A stretch of DNA of 64,000 nt from Blastococcus saxobsidens DD2 (GCF_000284015.1 NC_016943.1:4133541-4197540); one strand, 5' to 3'. Shown: positions 1 through 9,381, counted from the first letter of the stretch. The notes: generated by a model not told the origin, from the sequence alone. Made by a program: numbers and translations.

Positions 1-206
1 TGCTCGGGGTCTGGCGGTCCGCGGCCCTGCGCCGGGCGGTGGGCGACCCCGCCGGCCCCCGCGCGCTGTTCCGAGCGCTCTCCGGCCTCGCCGTCGACCG
101 GTACCGCCCCCCGGTGCCACCGGGCGAGGTGCCGCCGTGGCTGGACTGCGACACCCCGGAGGAGCTCGCCCGGGCCCGGGAGGTAGCCAGCCGCGCTCCG
201 GGGTAG
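1..206 (+). CDS. molybdenum cofactor guanylyltransferase-like protein, C-terminal fragment
   Basis: The reading frame is open from the left edge (codons start at base 3) and stops with TAG at 204-206, so only about the last 67 residues are visible. The fragment carries LGVWRS near its start and WLDCDTPEELARAR near its end. Both are typical of the C-terminus of MobA-like nucleotidyltransferases, which attach GMP to molybdopterin; DCDTPEDL is the usual closing motif. The catalytic N-terminal half lies outside the window. Other members of the GT-A nucleotidyltransferase superfamily remain possible. Confidence 0.6.
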   Translation, partial: LGVWRSAALRRAVGDPAGPRALFRALSGLAVDRYRPPVPPGEVPPWLDCDTPEELARAREVASRAPG

Positions 207-215
207 GGCCGGTCC

Positions 216-881
216 ATGCGCATCGTCCTCGCCGGCGCCCACGGGCAGGTCGCCCGCCGCCTCGGCCGTCAGCTGTCCGACCGCGGCGACACCGTCCTCG
301 GCCTCGTCCGCAATCCCGACCACCGGGACGATCTGGAGGCCGACGGCGTCACGCCGGTGGTCCTGGACCTGGAGTCCGCCACGGTCGACCAGGTCGCCGA
401 CGTCGCGTCGGGCGCCGACGCCGTGGTGTTCGCCGCGGGCGCCGGGCCGGGCAGCGGTGCCGCCCGCAAGGACACCGTCGACCGCGGCGCGGCCGTCCTG
501 CTCGCCGACGCCGCCGAGCAGGCCGGGGTCCGGACGTACCTCCTCGTCTCCTCCATGGGTGCCGACCTGGTCGCCGACGGTGCCTCCCCGGAGGGCGTCG
601 AAGAGGTCTTCACCGCCTATCTGCGGGCGAAGCTGGCCGCGGAGCAGGACCTGCTGGCCCGCCCCGAGCTGGCGGTGACGGTGCTGCGGCCGGGCGGCCT
701 CACCGACGATCCGGGCACCGGCCGGGTCACCCTCGACCGCCACGTCGAACGCGGCGAGATCCCGCGGGACGACGTGGCCGCGGTGCTGCTCGCCTTCCTG
801 GATTCCCCCCGGGACGGCGCCGTCGCCGAACTCGTGAGCGGCGGGACGCCGGTGGCGGAGGCGGTCGCGTCCGTGCCGTGA
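216..881 (+). CDS. NAD(P)-binding SDR-like (atypical/NmrA-type) oxidoreductase
   Basis: 221 residues. The N-terminus MRIVLAGAHGQVARRL is a Rossmann first strand with a GxxGxxA-type dinucleotide-binding loop. A second signature, YLLVSSMGAD, sits near residues 108-117 where atypical short-chain dehydrogenases carry the active-site serine segment. Size and pattern match the YwnB/NmrA-like family of small NAD(P)-binding proteins, whose substrates are mostly unknown. It starts 9 bases after the preceding stop codon, so the two genes may be cotranscribed. No Shine-Dalgarno of note is visible. The family is well supported; the substrate cannot be inferred. Confidence 0.75.
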   Translation: MRIVLAGAHGQVARRLGRQLSDRGDTVLGLVRNPDHRDDLEADGVTPVVLDLESATVDQVADVASGADAVVFAAGAGPGSGAARKDTVDRGAAVLLADAAEQAGVRTYLLVSSMGADLVADGASPEGVEEVFTAYLRAKLAAEQDLLARPELAVTVLRPGGLTDDPGTGRVTLDRHVERGEIPRDDVAAVLLAFLDSPRDGAVAELVSGGTPVAEAVASVP

Positions 882-950
882 CCCCGGGGCTCCGGCTCCG
901 TGGGCCTCGGTGCTGCCGGCCCCCGGTCCTGGCCGTGGAGCGCCCGGCCG

Positions 951-1796
951 TCAGGCCCGCCGGGCGCGGGTGACCCCGGCGCGGGCGGCGAGGTCGGCGT
1001 CGGGGGGATAGTCCACCGCGACCAGGGTCAGGCCGTGCGCCGGCGCGACCGGCACCTCGCTGGACCGCTCGGTGCGGGAGACCAGGCTCGCCGGCCAGTC
1101 CAGCGGACGACGCCCCTCACCGACGGCGAGGAGCGCGCCGACGAGGCTGCGCACCATCGAGTGGCAGAACGCGTCCGCCGACGCGTCGATGCGCACCGTC
1201 TGCGAGCCGTCGTCCTCCCGGTGCCGTGCCACCGCCAGCCGCAGCAGCGTCCGGATCGTCGTCGCCCCCTCCCGCCGCCTGCAGTAGGCCGCGAAGTCGT
1301 TCTGGCCGAGCAGCAGCCCGGCCGCGAGGTCCATGGCGGCCGCGTCGAGCCGCCGGGGCCAGGTGGCCGTGTCGGCCCGGCGCAGCGGGGACGGACCCGC
1401 GGGGTCGTCGGTGAGCCGGTAGACGTAGTGACGGGCCAGCGCACCGAACCGCGCGTCGAACGCCGGATGGGCCTCCGTCACGGCCCGGACGGCGATGTCG
1501 GACGGCAGCACCCCGCGCAGCCGGCGGATGAGCTTGGGGCCCTGCTCCGCCCAGATCACGGCGGGCACGTCCACGTGCACCACCTGCCCGGTGGCGTGCA
1601 CGCCGGCGTCGGTGCGGCCGGCGACGGTCAGCTCCACGTCGCTGCGCAGCACGACGGACAGGGCCTGCTCGAGCTCGGCCTGCACGGTGCGCAGCGCCGG
1701 CTGGCGAGCCCAGCCGTGGAAGCCCGCGCCGTCGTACTGCACGTCCATGCGGAGACGGACGAGCCCGCCACCGGTGTCGGTGACGGGCTCATCCAT
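951..1796 (-). CDS. truA: tRNA pseudouridine synthase A
   Basis: 281 residues. Isomerises uridines 38-40 in the tRNA anticodon arm. The catalytic aspartate lies in AGRTDAGVHATGQV (about residues 60-73), and the family N-terminus QYDGAGFHGWARQP is present (about residues 20-33). It is the last gene of the ribosomal superlocus, downstream of rplQ, as in many actinobacteria. The start at 1796 keeps the usual short leader before the first strand. It lies 40 bases after the acidic orphan gene and could be cotranscribed with it. Confidence 0.95.
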   Translation of the reverse strand: MDEPVTDTGGGLVRLRMDVQYDGAGFHGWARQPALRTVQAELEQALSVVLRSDVELTVAGRTDAGVHATGQVVHVDVPAVIWAEQGPKLIRRLRGVLPSDIAVRAVTEAHPAFDARFGALARHYVYRLTDDPAGPSPLRRADTATWPRRLDAAAMDLAAGLLLGQNDFAAYCRRREGATTIRTLLRLAVARHREDDGSQTVRIDASADAFCHSMVRSLVGALLAVGEGRRPLDWPASLVSRTERSSEVPVAPAHGLTLVAVDYPPDADLAARAGVTRARRA

Positions 1797-1836
1797 GTCA
1801 GGCTCGGCGGTCAGCGGGCGATCGCGTTCTCGAGCG

Positions 1837-2226
1837 CTACTGCGGATCGGGCGCGGCGTCGCCGCCCTGGTACTGCTGGCTGGCGGTCGCGGCGTCGCCC
1901 AGCTCGGCGGCCTCGATCTCGGCCGCCGCGGCGTTCGCGAGCTCCGGCGACAGCGCGGGGTCCTCGACGATCGCGGCGTTCTGCCGCTCCGGCTGAGGAG
2001 TGACCTCGTCGTCGTCCTGGCGGTCGCCGTCGGGGTTGAAGAGGTCGGTCACGACCTCCTGCGCCTCGTCGGTGACGCTCGGGTGGGTGGGCGACGACTC
2101 GACCACGGCCGGCGAGGTGTCCCCGCCGGGCCCGGTCGTCTCGCCCTCGAACGTGGCCCCCTGGTCGCCACCACCGGCGGACACGCCCGCGGCGCCCGCG
2201 CCGGCGACGTTCTCGGGGTCACTCAT
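1837..2226 (-). CDS. acidic low-complexity hypothetical protein coupled to rplQ
   Basis: 129 residues, rich in Ala, Asp, Glu, Gly and Pro, with almost no hydrophobic core, no signal peptide and no membrane segment, so probably disordered. Its ATG overlaps the rplQ stop as ATGA (2223-2226), implying translational coupling to L17. I do not recognise a family. The frame stays open through an otherwise dense operon and shows coding-like GC bias. The composition resembles the acidic tails of L17, NusG and SecE in this window. It may be a real small acidic protein or a decayed tail domain; no function can be assigned. Confidence 0.6.
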   Translation of the reverse strand: MSDPENVAGAGAAGVSAGGGDQGATFEGETTGPGGDTSPAVVESSPTHPSVTDEAQEVVTDLFNPDGDRQDDDEVTPQPERQNAAIVEDPALSPELANAAAAEIEAAELGDAATASQQYQGGDAAPDPQ

Positions 2227-2834
2227 CGCGCGTCCGTGCCCTCGCCGTCGGCGGCCGGCGCATCGGCGCCGACCTCGTCCGGAGAGTCCGCGGAGTCGGC
2301 ACTGTCGACCGAGTCGACGCTGTCCACGGAGTCCGCCGAGTCGGTGGGCTCGACGGCGTCCGCCGGCTCGACGGCGTCCGCGGTGACCTCACCGGCGGCG
2401 GAGGCCGCACCGGCGCCCGCGGCGAACGTCGTGCCGCGTGCCCGCTCGGCCTCGCCGACGGCCTGCTGGCCGACGGTCAGGGCCTCGACGAGCTCGATGA
2501 CCGCCATGGGGGCGTTGTCGCCCTTGCGGGGGCCCACCTTGGTGATCCGGGTGTAGCCACCGGGACGGTTCTCGTAGCGAGGACCGATCTCGGCGAAGAG
2601 GGTGTGGACGACGTCCTTGTCACGGATGGTCGTCATGACCTGACGACGAGCGTGGAGGTCACCGCGCTTGGCGAACGTCACCAGCTTCTCGGCCAGGGGA
2701 CGCAGGCGCTTCGCCTTCGTCTCGGTGGTGGTGATCCGCCCGTGCTCGAACAGCGCGGTGGCCAGGTTGGCCAGCATCAGCCGCTCGTGCGCGGGGGACC
2801 CGCCGAGACGGGGGCCCTTGGTGGGGGTGGGCAT
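2223..2834 (-). CDS. rplQ: 50S ribosomal protein L17 with long acidic C-terminal extension
   Basis: 203 residues. The first ~120 residues ([18 protein letters not shown] and following) are a standard L17 core, a protein near the polypeptide exit tunnel. Residues ~125-203 are an Ala/Asp/Glu/Ser/Val-rich extension with a repetitive [15 protein letters not shown] stretch, most likely disordered. Extended L17 tails are known in Actinobacteria, but this one is long. The gene follows rpoA across a strong hairpin, so it may have its own expression level. The stop overlaps the start of the acidic orphan gene. Confidence 0.95.
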   Translation of the reverse strand: MPTPTKGPRLGGSPAHERLMLANLATALFEHGRITTTETKAKRLRPLAEKLVTFAKRGDLHARRQVMTTIRDKDVVHTLFAEIGPRYENRPGGYTRITKVGPRKGDNAPMAVIELVEALTVGQQAVGEAERARGTTFAAGAGAASAAGEVTADAVEPADAVEPTDSADSVDSVDSVDSADSADSPDEVGADAPAADGEGTDAR

Positions 2835-2953
2835 GTCGGTCCTTCCTCAGGCGGCCGGGCGCTCGCTGCCGGCTGCATCCGTGATGCTGCTGTCGTCCGT
2901 ACTGCGGTGGTGCGCTGCACTGCTCGTGGCGCCAGTGTGGCGCGCCCCGGGGC

Positions 2954-2990
2954 CGGGCCGGACGGCGGGTGCTCCCCGCCGTCCGGCCCG
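2954..2990 (-). terminator. perfect hairpin after rpoA
   Basis: Arms 2954-2969 and 2975-2990 pair perfectly over 16 bp around a 5-base loop, beginning 7 bases after the rpoA stop codon on the minus strand. There is no U-tract, which is common for actinobacterial terminators. It would separate rpoA from rplQ or protect the rpoA 3' end. Confidence 0.65.
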
Positions 2991-2996
2991 TGCCGC

Positions 2997-4073
2997 TCAG
3001 AGCTGCTCGGTCTCCTGGAAGGAGCCCTCGTTGTACTGGGCCTGGTCGTAGCCGGCGGCGTACTCGCCGGTGCCCTGGTAGGCGTCGGTCTCGTAGCCCT
3101 CGTCGTAGCTCTCGATCGACGTCGGGATGAACCCGGGCGGGCTGTCCTTGAGCGCCAGGCCCATGGCCGCCAGCTTCATCTTGACCTCGTCGATGGACTT
3201 GGCCCCGAAGTTCCGGATGTCCAGCAGATCGGCCTCGGAACGGGTGACGAGCTCACCGACGGTGTGCACGCCCTCGCGCTTGAGGCAGTTGTAGGACCGG
3301 ACCGTGAGGTCCATGTCCTCGATCGGCATCGAGAAGTTGGCGATGTCGGCAGCCTCGGCCGGGCTCGGCCCGACCTCGATGCCCTCCGCCTCGATGTTGA
3401 GCTCGCGCAGCAGGCCGAACAGCTCGACCAGGGTCGACCCGGCCGACGCGATGGCGTCCCGCGGGGCGATCGACGGCTTGCTCTCGACGTCGACGACCAG
3501 ACGGTCGAAGTCGGTGCGCTGCTCGACACGGGTCGCCTCGACGGCGTAGGTGACCTTGAGGACCGGCGAGTAGATCGAGTCCACGGGGATGCGGCCGATC
3601 TCCTGGCCGGGCTGCTTGTTCTGCGGCGCGGGCACGTAGCCGCGGCCCCGCTCGACGACCAGCTCGATCTCCAGCCGGCCCTTGCCGTTCAGCGTGGCGA
3701 TGTGCAGCTCGGGGTTGTGCACCTCGACGCCGGCCGGGGGGGCGATGTCCGCCGCCGTGACCTCACCGGGGCCCTGCTTGCGCAGGTACATGGTCACCGG
3801 CTCGTCGGAGTCGGAGCTGACCACGAGGCCCTTGAGGTTCAGGATGACCTCGGTGACGTCCTCCTTGACGCCCGGCACGGTGGTGAACTCGTGCAGGGTG
3901 CCCTCGATGCGGATGCTGGTGACCGCCGCACCGGGGATGGAGGACAGCAGCGTGCGCCGCAGGGAGTTGCCGAGGGTGTAGCCGAAACCCGGCTCGAGCG
4001 GCTCGATGATGAACCGCGAGCGCTGCTCCGAGATGGTCTCCTCGGTCAGCGTGGGGCGCTGTGCGATGAGCAT
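2997..4073 (-). CDS. rpoA: DNA-directed RNA polymerase alpha subunit
   Basis: 358 residues. Alpha dimer scaffold for RNA polymerase assembly and promoter UP-element contact. The N-terminal domain carries [20 protein letters not shown]. The C-terminal domain carries [20 protein letters not shown] and the [11 protein letters not shown] helix-hairpin-helix. The start at 4073 ([12 protein letters not shown]) is chosen because GAAGGAGA lies just upstream and the family begins there; an in-frame ATG at 4106 adds 11 residues without homology. A Glu/Tyr/Gln-rich tail follows the CTD, as in other actinobacteria. Confidence 0.97.
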   Translation of the reverse strand: MLIAQRPTLTEETISEQRSRFIIEPLEPGFGYTLGNSLRRTLLSSIPGAAVTSIRIEGTLHEFTTVPGVKEDVTEVILNLKGLVVSSDSDEPVTMYLRKQGPGEVTAADIAPPAGVEVHNPELHIATLNGKGRLEIELVVERGRGYVPAPQNKQPGQEIGRIPVDSIYSPVLKVTYAVEATRVEQRTDFDRLVVDVESKPSIAPRDAIASAGSTLVELFGLLRELNIEAEGIEVGPSPAEAADIANFSMPIEDMDLTVRSYNCLKREGVHTVGELVTRSEADLLDIRNFGAKSIDEVKMKLAAMGLALKDSPPGFIPTSIESYDEGYETDAYQGTGEYAAGYDQAQYNEGSFQETEQL

Positions 4074-4129
4074 TGTGTCTCCTTCAGGTCCTCCGGCACC
4101 CGCCATATGACGCCGTGAGGGGTGGTGCT

Positions 4130-4163
4130 GGCTCCGGCGGGCATCTGTCCGCCCGCCGGAGCC
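4130..4163 (-). terminator. hairpin between rpsD and rpoA
   Basis: A 13-bp perfect stem (4130-4142 with 4151-4163) around an 8-base loop in the rpsD-rpoA gap. It is probably an intra-operon attenuator or RNA-processing site, because both genes belong to the alpha operon. Confidence 0.5.
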
Positions 4164-4179
4164 GGTGGTGCTGTGGGGC

Positions 4180-4806
4180 TTACTTCGAGTACAGCTCGAC
4201 GATCAGCTGTTCCTGGACCGGGGTGTCGATCACCTGGCGGGCCGGGATGCCGTGCACCAGCACGCGCAGCTGGCTGCTGATGACCTCCAGCCACGGCGGC
4301 ACGGGGCGCTCGCCGGCGCGGGCCTGGGCGATCTCGAACGGCAGCATCGTGCGCGACTTCTCCGCGACCTCGACGATGTCGTTCTCGCTGACCCGGTAGG
4401 ACGGGATGTCGACCTTGCGGCCGTTCACCCGGATGTGGCCGTGGCGCACCAGCTGGCGGGCCATGTCGCGGGACTCGGCGAAGCCGGCCCGGTAGACCAC
4501 GTTGTCCAGCCGCGACTCGAGGATCTGCAGCAGGACCTCACCGGTCTTGCCGGTCTTGCGGTTGGCCTCTTCGTAGTACCCGCGGAACTGCTTCTCCAGG
4601 ACGCCGTAGATGCGGCGTGCCTTCTGCTTCTCGCGGAGCTGGAGCAGGTACTCGCTGTCCTTGCTGCGGCCACGGCCGTGCTCGCCCGGCGGGTACGGCC
4701 GGATCTCGATCGGGCACTTCGCGGACTCGCACTTGCTGCCCTTGAGGAACAGCTTCATCTTCTCGCGCCGACACAGGCGGCAGTCGGCTCCGGTGTAACG
4801 GGCCAC
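4180..4806 (-). CDS. rpsD: 30S ribosomal protein S4
   Basis: 208 residues. Primary 16S rRNA-binding protein. The N-terminal zinc-type cysteines are at C9, C12, C26 and C31, so this is the zinc-binding (C+) form. The S4 RNA-binding fold follows ([19 protein letters not shown]). It lies between rpsK and rpoA as in the standard alpha operon. In many bacteria S4 autoregulates this operon; no leader structure is claimed here. Confidence 0.97.
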   Translation of the reverse strand: MARYTGADCRLCRREKMKLFLKGSKCESAKCPIEIRPYPPGEHGRGRSKDSEYLLQLREKQKARRIYGVLEKQFRGYYEEANRKTGKTGEVLLQILESRLDNVVYRAGFAESRDMARQLVRHGHIRVNGRKVDIPSYRVSENDIVEVAEKSRTMLPFEIAQARAGERPVPPWLEVISSQLRVLVHGIPARQVIDTPVQEQLIVELYSK

Positions 4807-4844
4807 GTCAGGTACTCCTCGTTCGTCTCGTCAGTGGACCGCGG

Positions 4845-5252
4845 TCAGACCCGGCGGCGCTTCTTGGGGCGGCAGCCGTTGTGCGGCTGCGGCGTCACGT
4901 CCTGGATCTGCCCGACCTCGAGGCCGGTGGCCTGCAGGGAGCGGATCGCGGTCTCGCGGCCGGAGCCGGGACCCTTCACGAAGACGTCGACCTTGCGCAT
5001 GCCGTGCTCCTGCGCCTTGCGGGCGGCGTTCTCCGCCGCCATCTGCGCGGCGAAGGGCGTGGACTTGCGCGAGCCCTTGAAGCCGACGTGGCCGGCGGAG
5101 GCCCAGCTGATCACGTTCCCGTTGGGGTCGGTGATCGAGACGATCGTGTTGTTGAACGTGCTCTTGATGTGCGCAGCACCGTGAGCGACGTTCTTCTTCT
5201 CCTTGCGGCGGACCTTCTTGGCACCGGCCGCGGCGCGAGCCCTGGGAGGCAT
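4845..5252 (-). CDS. rpsK: 30S ribosomal protein S11
   Basis: 135 residues. Platform protein of the small subunit near the E site. Start [20 protein letters not shown] at 5252 matches the actinobacterial N-terminus; longer upstream in-frame starts would read through the intergenic hairpin. Core motifs [12 protein letters not shown] and [14 protein letters not shown] are present, as is the basic C-terminus RPKKRRRV. It lies between rpsM and rpsD. Confidence 0.97.
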   Translation of the reverse strand: MPPRARAAAGAKKVRRKEKKNVAHGAAHIKSTFNNTIVSITDPNGNVISWASAGHVGFKGSRKSTPFAAQMAAENAARKAQEHGMRKVDVFVKGPGSGRETAIRSLQATGLEVGQIQDVTPQPHNGCRPKKRRRV

Positions 5253-5330
5253 ATGTCTGTCGAATCCTTTGTCTTTCGTGGCCTGGATCCGGTGAGGCTG
5301 CGTACGGGCCGCAAGCCGAGCCGGGGGGCA

Positions 5331-5353
5331 CACGGGGGGCGGAGCCCCCCGTG
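5331..5353 (-). terminator. perfect hairpin between rpsM and rpsK
   Basis: 10-bp GC stem (5331-5340 with 5344-5353) with a 3-base loop, starting 3 bases after the rpsM stop on the minus strand. The location inside the alpha operon suggests partial termination or an mRNA stability element. Confidence 0.5.
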
Positions 5354-5356
5354 CGT

Positions 5357-5737
5357 TTACTTCTTGCCGGCCTTCTTCTTGCCGGCGATGGTCTTGCGCG
5401 GGCCCTTGCTCGAGCGCGCGTTGGTCTTGGTGCGCTGACCGTGCACCGGGAGACCGCGGCGGTGCCGCAGGCCCTGGTAGCAACCGATCTCGATCTTCCG
5501 GCGGATGTCGCCGGCGACCTCGCGACGGAGGTCACCTTCGACGCGGAAGTGCTCGTCGATGTAGTCGCGGAGCTTCAGCAGGTCCTCGTCACTGAGGTCC
5601 TTGGCGCGCAGGTCGGGGCTGACGCCCGTCGCGGCCAGGGTCTCCTGGGCGTGGTGCTTGCCGATGCCGTAGATGTAAGTGAGCGCGATCTCCATCCGCT
5701 TCTCGCGGGGCAGGTCGACGCCGGCCAGTCGTGCCAT
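5357..5737 (-). CDS. rpsM: 30S ribosomal protein S13
   Basis: 126 residues. Head protein contacting P-site tRNA and the intersubunit bridges. Start [20 protein letters not shown] at 5737. The helix-two-turn-helix [15 protein letters not shown] and the basic tail [15 protein letters not shown] are typical. It follows rpmJ by 14 bases. Confidence 0.97.
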   Translation of the reverse strand: MARLAGVDLPREKRMEIALTYIYGIGKHHAQETLAATGVSPDLRAKDLSDEDLLKLRDYIDEHFRVEGDLRREVAGDIRRKIEIGCYQGLRHRRGLPVHGQRTKTNARSSKGPRKTIAGKKKAGKK

Positions 5738-5751
5738 GTTCAGGTACTCCC

Positions 5752-5865
5752 TCAGCCCTGGCGCTGCTTGTGCCGGGCGTTCTCGCAGATGACCATGACC
5801 CGGCCGTGCCGGCGGATCACCTTGCACTTGTCGCAGATTGTCTTCACCGACGGCTGGACCTTCAC
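5752..5865 (-). CDS. rpmJ: 50S ribosomal protein L36
   Basis: 37 residues from a GTG start at 5865: [20 protein letters not shown] and onward to NARHKQRQG. The zinc ligands C11, C14, C27 and H32 of the zinc-type L36 are all present. It lies between infA and rpsM as expected. A GAGGGG stretch about 9 bases upstream can serve as ribosome binding site. Confidence 0.95.
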   Translation of the reverse strand: MKVQPSVKTICDKCKVIRRHGRVMVICENARHKQRQG

Positions 5866-5932
5866 CGGTGCCGCCCCTCATTCCTCAGATCGATGTGCCG
5901 GGATCCGGGCGTGTGCTGCCCGGACCGGACGG

Positions 5933-6154
5933 TCACTTGTAGCGGTAGACGATGCGACCGCGCGTCAGGTCGTAGGGCGAGAGCTCCACGACCACGCGGT
6001 CCTCGGGCAGGATGCGGATGTAGTGCTGCCGCATCTTGCCGCTGATGTGGGCGAGCACCCGGTGCCCGTTCTGCAGCTCGACCCGGAACATCGCATTGGG
6101 CAGCGGCTCGACGACGCGACCCTCGACCTCGATGGCCCCGTCTTTCTTCGCCAT
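5933..6154 (-). CDS. infA: translation initiation factor IF-1
   Basis: 73 residues, a single OB-fold: [20 protein letters not shown] and the closing [11 protein letters not shown] are nearly invariant in the family. IF-1 occupies the 30S A site during initiation. It is first gene of the infA-rpmJ-rpsM-rpsK-rpsD-rpoA unit. A long leader and a good promoter lie upstream (see 6326-6355). Confidence 0.98.
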   Translation of the reverse strand: MAKKDGAIEVEGRVVEPLPNAMFRVELQNGHRVLAHISGKMRQHYIRILPEDRVVVELSPYDLTRGRIVYRYK

Positions 6155-6325
6155 GCCCTACACGCGCTCCCTGACTCGGTGGTACTGGATCCTTGTGCGC
6201 CCGCGCCGGTACCCGGCGGGTTGCACGCGGAGATTGCAGAACAGGTGGTGCTGACGCTCTCGCAGAGGGCGTTCCCGGTCATGCGGCCACAGCACGACGG
6301 AGGAACGGCGCTAGCGCCACAGAAG

Positions 6326-6355
6326 ATCGTACCCCGATGCCCCACGCGTCACCAA
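6326..6355 (-). promoter_or_regulatory. candidate promoter of the infA operon
   Basis: On the minus strand TTGGTG (6350-6355) and TACGAT (6326-6331) are separated by 18 bases. They resemble housekeeping sigma-70 class -35 and -10 elements and lie about 170 bases upstream of infA in a 243-base gap after map. Spacing and position are good; no transcript evidence is available. Confidence 0.55.
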
Positions 6356-6397
6356 CCCGCCCCCGATGAGCTGGGCCACGCTCCGCGCGGACGGGCT

Positions 6398-7201
6398 TCA
6401 GGTGCGCGGGCTGACGCCGAACGGGGCGAGCCCCGCCACACCACCGTCCTCGGCGGTGAGGACCCACGGGCCCTCGGGGGTGATCGCCACCGTGTGCTCG
6501 AAGTGCGCGGCCCGGGACCCGTCCTTGGTCACCACGGTCCACCCGTCCTCGAGCTCCACGGTCGCCGGGTCCCCGATCGTCACCATCGGCTCGATGGCCA
6601 GCACCAGCCCGGGGACGAGCTTCGGGCCCCGGCCGGGCCGCCCGTAGTTCAGGACGTGCGGGTCCTGGTGCATCTCCGTGCCGATGCCGTGGCCGCCGTA
6701 GTTGTCGACGATGCCGTACTCGTGCTCGTGGGCGCGGATCGACTCCTCGACGGCGTGGCTGATGTCGGTCAGCCGGCCGCCCGCGACGGCCCGGGACAAC
6801 CCGGCCCACATCGAGCGCTCGGTCACCTCCAGCAGCGCGGCGTCCTCGGCCGAGGGCTCCCCCACCGTGACGGTGACGGCGGAATCGCTGTGCCAGCCCT
6901 CGAGGATGGCGCCGCAGTCGACGGAGATGTTGTCCCCAGCGGCCAGCCGGCGCTCCGGGTTCGGGATGCCGTGGACGATCTCCTCGTTGATCGAGGCGCA
7001 GATCGTCCCGGTGAAGCCGTGGTAGCCGAGGAAGTTCGGCACGGCACCGTGCGAGCGGATGTAGTCCTCCGCCACGGCGTCCAGCTCACCGGTGCTGACC
7101 CCGGGCACGACGGCGGCCTTGACGGCCTTGAGGGCCCCGGCCGTGATCAGCCCCGAGGCACGCATGAGCTCGATCTCGTGCGCGGTCTTGATCTGGATCA
7201 T
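6398..7201 (-). CDS. map: methionine aminopeptidase, type I
   Basis: 267 residues from ATG at 7201 (MIQIKTAHEIELMRASGL). Removes the N-terminal methionine from nascent proteins using two metal ions. Visible motifs include YHGFTGTICASINEEIVHGI, the ISVDCGAIL metal-ligand aspartate, GGHGIGTEMHQDP, and the glutamate in LVLAIEPMVTIGD. An in-frame ATG at 7255 has an AAGGAG 11 bases upstream and would add 18 residues, so the start is not certain. It follows adk in the usual secY-adk-map arrangement. Confidence 0.95.
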   Translation of the reverse strand: MIQIKTAHEIELMRASGLITAGALKAVKAAVVPGVSTGELDAVAEDYIRSHGAVPNFLGYHGFTGTICASINEEIVHGIPNPERRLAAGDNISVDCGAILEGWHSDSAVTVTVGEPSAEDAALLEVTERSMWAGLSRAVAGGRLTDISHAVEESIRAHEHEYGIVDNYGGHGIGTEMHQDPHVLNYGRPGRGPKLVPGLVLAIEPMVTIGDPATVELEDGWTVVTKDGSRAAHFEHTVAITPEGPWVLTAEDGGVAGLAPFGVSPRT

Positions 7202-7294
7202 GCGTCCACTCCACTTCGCCAGCAGCGGGATGCGACCGAGGATGCCTGTCGTCATCTGCCGCGCTGCTCCTTCACCGGGCCCGGAGGGCGGCAG

Positions 7295-7909
7295 TCAGAC
7301 GGAGGCCGGCTGCCCGGCCTCGTCGTCCCCGTCGACGCCCATCGCGCGCAGCGCCCGGGCGGTGACCTCCTCGACCGAACCGATCGCGTCGATCCTGGCC
7401 AGGAGGCCCTCGTCCTCGTAGAAGCCGGACAGCGGTGCCGTCTGTTCCCGGTACACGGTGAGCCGGTGCCGGACCGTCTCGGGCTTGTCGTCGTCGCGCT
7501 GCACTTCCTGGCCGTCGACGACCATCCGCCGCCCGGAGAGCCGGCGGACCAGCTCCTCCTCGTCGACGACGAGCTCGAGGACCCGGTCCAGGGCGTGCCC
7601 GAGCTCGCCGAGCGACTCCCGGAGCTGCTCGGCCTGCGGGATGCTGCGGGGGAAGCCGTCCAGCAGGAACCCTGCCTTGGCGTCCGGGTCCGCCAGCCGG
7701 TCCTTGACCATCGCGACGGTGATCTCGTCGGGGACGAGGTTGCCGGCATCGAGGTAGGTCTTGACCCGCTTGCCGAGCTCGGTCTGGCCGCTCACGTTCG
7801 CCCGGAAGATGTCACCGGTCGAGATCGCGGGCACGCCGAGCTCGCCGGCGATGATCTGCGCCTGGGTGCCCTTGCCTGCTCCGGGGGGGCCCAGGAGGAC
7901 GATGCGCAC
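7295..7909 (-). CDS. adk: adenylate kinase
   Basis: 204 residues from a GTG at 7909. Interconverts ATP + AMP and 2 ADP. P-loop [10 protein letters not shown] at the N-terminus, [13 protein letters not shown] in the AMP-binding part, and a short LID segment (about residues 128-145, [20 protein letters not shown]) without zinc cysteines, like the short mycobacterial enzymes. The GTG shares its first base with the last base of the secY stop (TAGTG), indicating translational coupling. Confidence 0.97.
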   Translation of the reverse strand: MRIVLLGPPGAGKGTQAQIIAGELGVPAISTGDIFRANVSGQTELGKRVKTYLDAGNLVPDEITVAMVKDRLADPDAKAGFLLDGFPRSIPQAEQLRESLGELGHALDRVLELVVDEEELVRRLSGRRMVVDGQEVQRDDDKPETVRHRLTVYREQTAPLSGFYEDEGLLARIDAIGSVEEVTARALRAMGVDGDDEAGQPASV

Positions 7910-9219
7910 TACTTCAGGAACCCTTCGTAGTTGCGCTGGTTGAGTTGCGTCTCGATCTGCTTCACCGTCTCCAACCCCACTCCGACCATGATCAGGACTG
8001 CGACCCCGCCGAAGGGGAAGTTCTGGTTCTGCCCCGGCTGCGTCACGGCCAGGAAGAAGTTCGGCAGGACGGCGACCAGGCCCAGGTAGATCGACCCGGG
8101 CAGCGTGATCCGCGACAGCACGTACTGCAGGTACTCCGCCGTCGGGCGGCCGGGCCGGATACCCGGGATGAACCCGCCGTACCGCTTCATGTCGTCGGCC
8201 CGCTCCTCCGGGTTGAACGTGATCGACACGTAGAAATACGTGAAGAAGACGATCAGGCCGAAGAACACCGCGATGTGCACCGGGCTGCTCTGGTCGATGA
8301 CGTAGGTCTCGAAGAACTGCCGGACCCCACCGGTCTCGCTGCCCTGCAGCTGGATGATCAGCTGCGGCAGGTACAGCAGTGACGACGCGAAGATGACCGG
8401 GATGACACCTGCCTGGTTCACCTTCAGCGGCAGGTAGGTGGAGGTGCCGCCGTACATCCGGCGGCCGACCATGCGCTTGGCGTACTGGACCGGGATCCGG
8501 CGCTGCGCCTGTTCCACGTACACGACCGTGCCGATGATCACCACGGCGAAGGCGCAGACCACGGCGAAGACGATGCCGCCGCGGGTCTGCAGGATCGAGC
8601 CGCCCTCGGCGGGGATGCGCGCCGCGATCGAGGTGAAGATCAGCACGGACATGCCGTTGCCGATCCCCTTCTCGGTGAGCAGCTCGCCCAGCCACATGAT
8701 CAGGGCGGTGCCGGCGGTCAGCGAGACGACGAGGATCACCGTCGTCCAGACCGACTGGGACGGGATGATCGCCTCGCTGCAGTTCGGGAACAGCTGACCG
8801 CTGCGCGCCAGGGCGATGATGCCGGTGCTCTGCAGGACGGCGAGCGCGATGGTGAGGTACCGGGTGTACTGGGTCAGCTTGGCCTGACCCGACTGCCCTT
8901 CCTTCTTCAGCTGCTCGAACCGCGGGATCACCACCACCAGCAGCTGCACGATGATGCTCGCCGTGATGTACGGCATGATCCCGAGCGCGAACACGCTCAG
9001 GCGCAGCAGCGCGCCGCCGGAGAACAGGTTCACCAGCGAGTAGATGTCGCGCTGGTCGGACGCCTGCGCCTGCTCGAGGCAGCTGTTGATCGCCTCGACC
9101 GAGACCCCCGGGCCAGGGATGGCCGCACCCAGGCGGTAGACGGCGATGATCGCCAGGGAGAACAGCAACTTGCGCCGGAGGTCTGGCGTCCGGAACGCCG
9201 CGGCGAACGCCTGCAGCAC
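7909..9219 (-). CDS. secY: protein translocase subunit SecY
   Basis: 436 residues, about ten hydrophobic membrane segments, starting [20 protein letters not shown]. Forms the channel of the Sec translocon with SecE (49569-50111) and SecG. Family motifs include [33 protein letters not shown] and [20 protein letters not shown]. It is separated from rplO by a strong hairpin and a repeat, so secY-adk-map probably form their own unit. Confidence 0.97.
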   Translation of the reverse strand: MLQAFAAAFRTPDLRRKLLFSLAIIAVYRLGAAIPGPGVSVEAINSCLEQAQASDQRDIYSLVNLFSGGALLRLSVFALGIMPYITASIIVQLLVVVIPRFEQLKKEGQSGQAKLTQYTRYLTIALAVLQSTGIIALARSGQLFPNCSEAIIPSQSVWTTVILVVSLTAGTALIMWLGELLTEKGIGNGMSVLIFTSIAARIPAEGGSILQTRGGIVFAVVCAFAVVIIGTVVYVEQAQRRIPVQYAKRMVGRRMYGGTSTYLPLKVNQAGVIPVIFASSLLYLPQLIIQLQGSETGGVRQFFETYVIDQSSPVHIAVFFGLIVFFTYFYVSITFNPEERADDMKRYGGFIPGIRPGRPTAEYLQYVLSRITLPGSIYLGLVAVLPNFFLAVTQPGQNQNFPFGGVAVLIMVGVGLETVKQIETQLNQRNYEGFLK

Positions 9220-9255
9220 GTGCCCTCCCCTGATCGGTCGAGTGAGGTTAGCAAT

Positions 9256-9316
9256 GAAGGACCCCGCTGCCCCCCGGCCACTCGCAAGCTCGCGGCGGGG
9301 CCGTGCAGGCGGGTCG
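9256..9316 (+). repeat. dispersed repeat type B, diverged copy
   Basis: Begins GAAGGACCCCG and contains ACTCGCAAGCTCG, matching the pattern of the copies at 51729-51785 (+) and 54691-54748 (-). It lies in the gap between secY and the rplO hairpin. Similarity to the other copies is partial and was judged by eye. Confidence 0.4.
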
Positions 9317-9336
9317 TGGCGGGACCGGGTAGCACA

Positions 9337-9375
9337 CGACCCCCGCGGGCGCGAGATGCGCGCCCGCGGGGGTCG
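9337..9375 (-). terminator. strong hairpin downstream of rplO
   Basis: Perfect 16-bp GC-rich stem (9337-9352 with 9360-9375) and a 7-base loop, starting 6 bases after the rplO stop on the minus strand. It probably ends the spc operon before secY. Confidence 0.7.
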
Positions 9376-9381
9376 CCGGCG

